Shown here one piece after another: positions 63,942 to 64,000 of a stretch of 64,000 nt of DNA (position 1 is the stretch's first letter; each line of letters opens with the position of its first letter). Source of the stretch: Nonomuraea helvata (GTDB taxonomy: Bacteria; Actinomycetota; Actinomycetes; Streptosporangiales; Streptosporangiaceae). Where the stretch lies: positions 2,604,001 to 2,668,000 of the forward strand of contig NZ_BAAAXV010000001.1 of assembly GCF_039535785.1 (NCBI RefSeq). Reading direction: 5' to 3'. A program made the translations under genes and the position numbers. Below the pieces are notes generated by a model. The model saw only the letters and a program-made list of their open reading frames with translations, did not search any database and had not been told where the DNA came from.

Positions 63942-64000
63942 CATACATTCCGTACGGCAAGGCCGCCAGCGGCCCCTGGTCGGTCGAGATCACCCCGTCC
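63938..64000 (+). CDS. iolB: 5-deoxy-glucuronate isomerase IolB, N-terminus (cut by window)
   Basis: The first 21 codons are visible, beginning MTYIPYGKAASGPWSVEITP. The position after iolC and the aldolase, the ATGA overlap and the (V/L)xITP motif near residue 18 match IolB. The rest lies outside the window. Confidence 0.75.
   Translation, partial: MTYIPYGKAASGPWSVEITPS

Noticed and set aside
1..64000. CRISPR arrays, tRNA, rRNA or a secondary-metabolite core cluster.
   Set aside because: No regularly spaced repeats, cloverleaf sequences, rRNA cores, or PKS/NRPS genes were seen, despite two SARP-type regulators.

Overview
The window is about 70% G+C and is packed with short-spaced genes. 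It has GTG and TTG starts, many 1-4 nt start/stop overlaps, SARP-type (BTAD) regulators and mycelial-actinomycete gene families. These features point to a filamentous actinomycete. An origin in Streptosporangiales (Nonomuraea-like) is my inference from gene style, not something the sequence proves. No rRNA, tRNA or CRISPR array was recognised.

Layout. 1-6 kb: the end of an AI-2E-type transporter, an AraC-type regulator with internal tandem repeats, two poorly characterised genes, and a MoxR-type AAA ATPase coupled to a metallopeptidase/VWA protein. 5.8-6.9 kb: an Erm-type 23S rRNA methyltransferase gene with its own promoter, a 21-codon leader peptide containing an Arg-Ile-Arg motif, and a hairpin that buries the erm ribosome-binding site. 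This reads as a macrolide-inducible translational attenuator. 7-10 kb: a membrane glycosyltransferase and a strongly reduced orphan descendant of nitrate reductase NarG. 10-13 kb: two translationally coupled GH18 chitinases behind a palindromic operator. 13.2-14.85 kb: an IS200/IS605-type element with intact TnpB but broken TnpA, next to the 3' stump of an interrupted gene. 14.9-21.2 kb: an ABC exporter with an S15-type hydrolase, then a large BTAD/NB-ARC regulator. 21.4-25 kb: a LysE-type exporter, a VC0807-like membrane protein behind a possible structured RNA, and a sensor kinase without a partner regulator. 25.4-28.8 kb: a membrane/lipid operon (DedA, EamA-type transporter, GT4 glycosyltransferase, DUF998). 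28.8-36.8 kb: a miniature P450 coupled to a PEP-mutase-family enzyme, a second BTAD regulator, two MFS exporters, a polysaccharide deacetylase. 36.9-37.8 kb: a beta-lactamase-like lipoprotein.

37.9-46.5 kb is a putrescine/spermidine locus: gamma-aminobutyraldehyde-type dehydrogenase, PotA-PotD-PotB-PotC, a PuuB-like oxidase and an alpha/beta hydrolase on the minus strand, with a divergent Lrp/AsnC regulator. 46.5-50.4 kb holds a two-component system divergent from YceI plus an ABC-2 exporter. 50.4-51.7 kb is a decayed patch: a PucR tail and a Rpn/PD-(D/E)XK-like gene with a duplicated C-terminal stump. 51.8-64 kb has a divergent carbohydrate locus. The minus strand carries binding protein, two permeases, ATPase, PHP phosphoesterase, IolE-like isomerase/dehydratase, Gfo/Idh/MocA dehydrogenase and GH38 alpha-mannosidase. 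The plus strand carries iolC, a Cgl0159-type aldolase and iolB. Both promoters carry the same TGTCATGACA palindrome, so I infer one co-regulated system, possibly for mannosylated inositols or inositol phosphates.

A recurring oddity is short repeat DNA inside or next to coding sequence: about 78 nt with a 40-nt palindrome in frame in potA, about 54 nt in frame in erm, and a related piece between potB and potC flanked by a 7-nt direct repeat.
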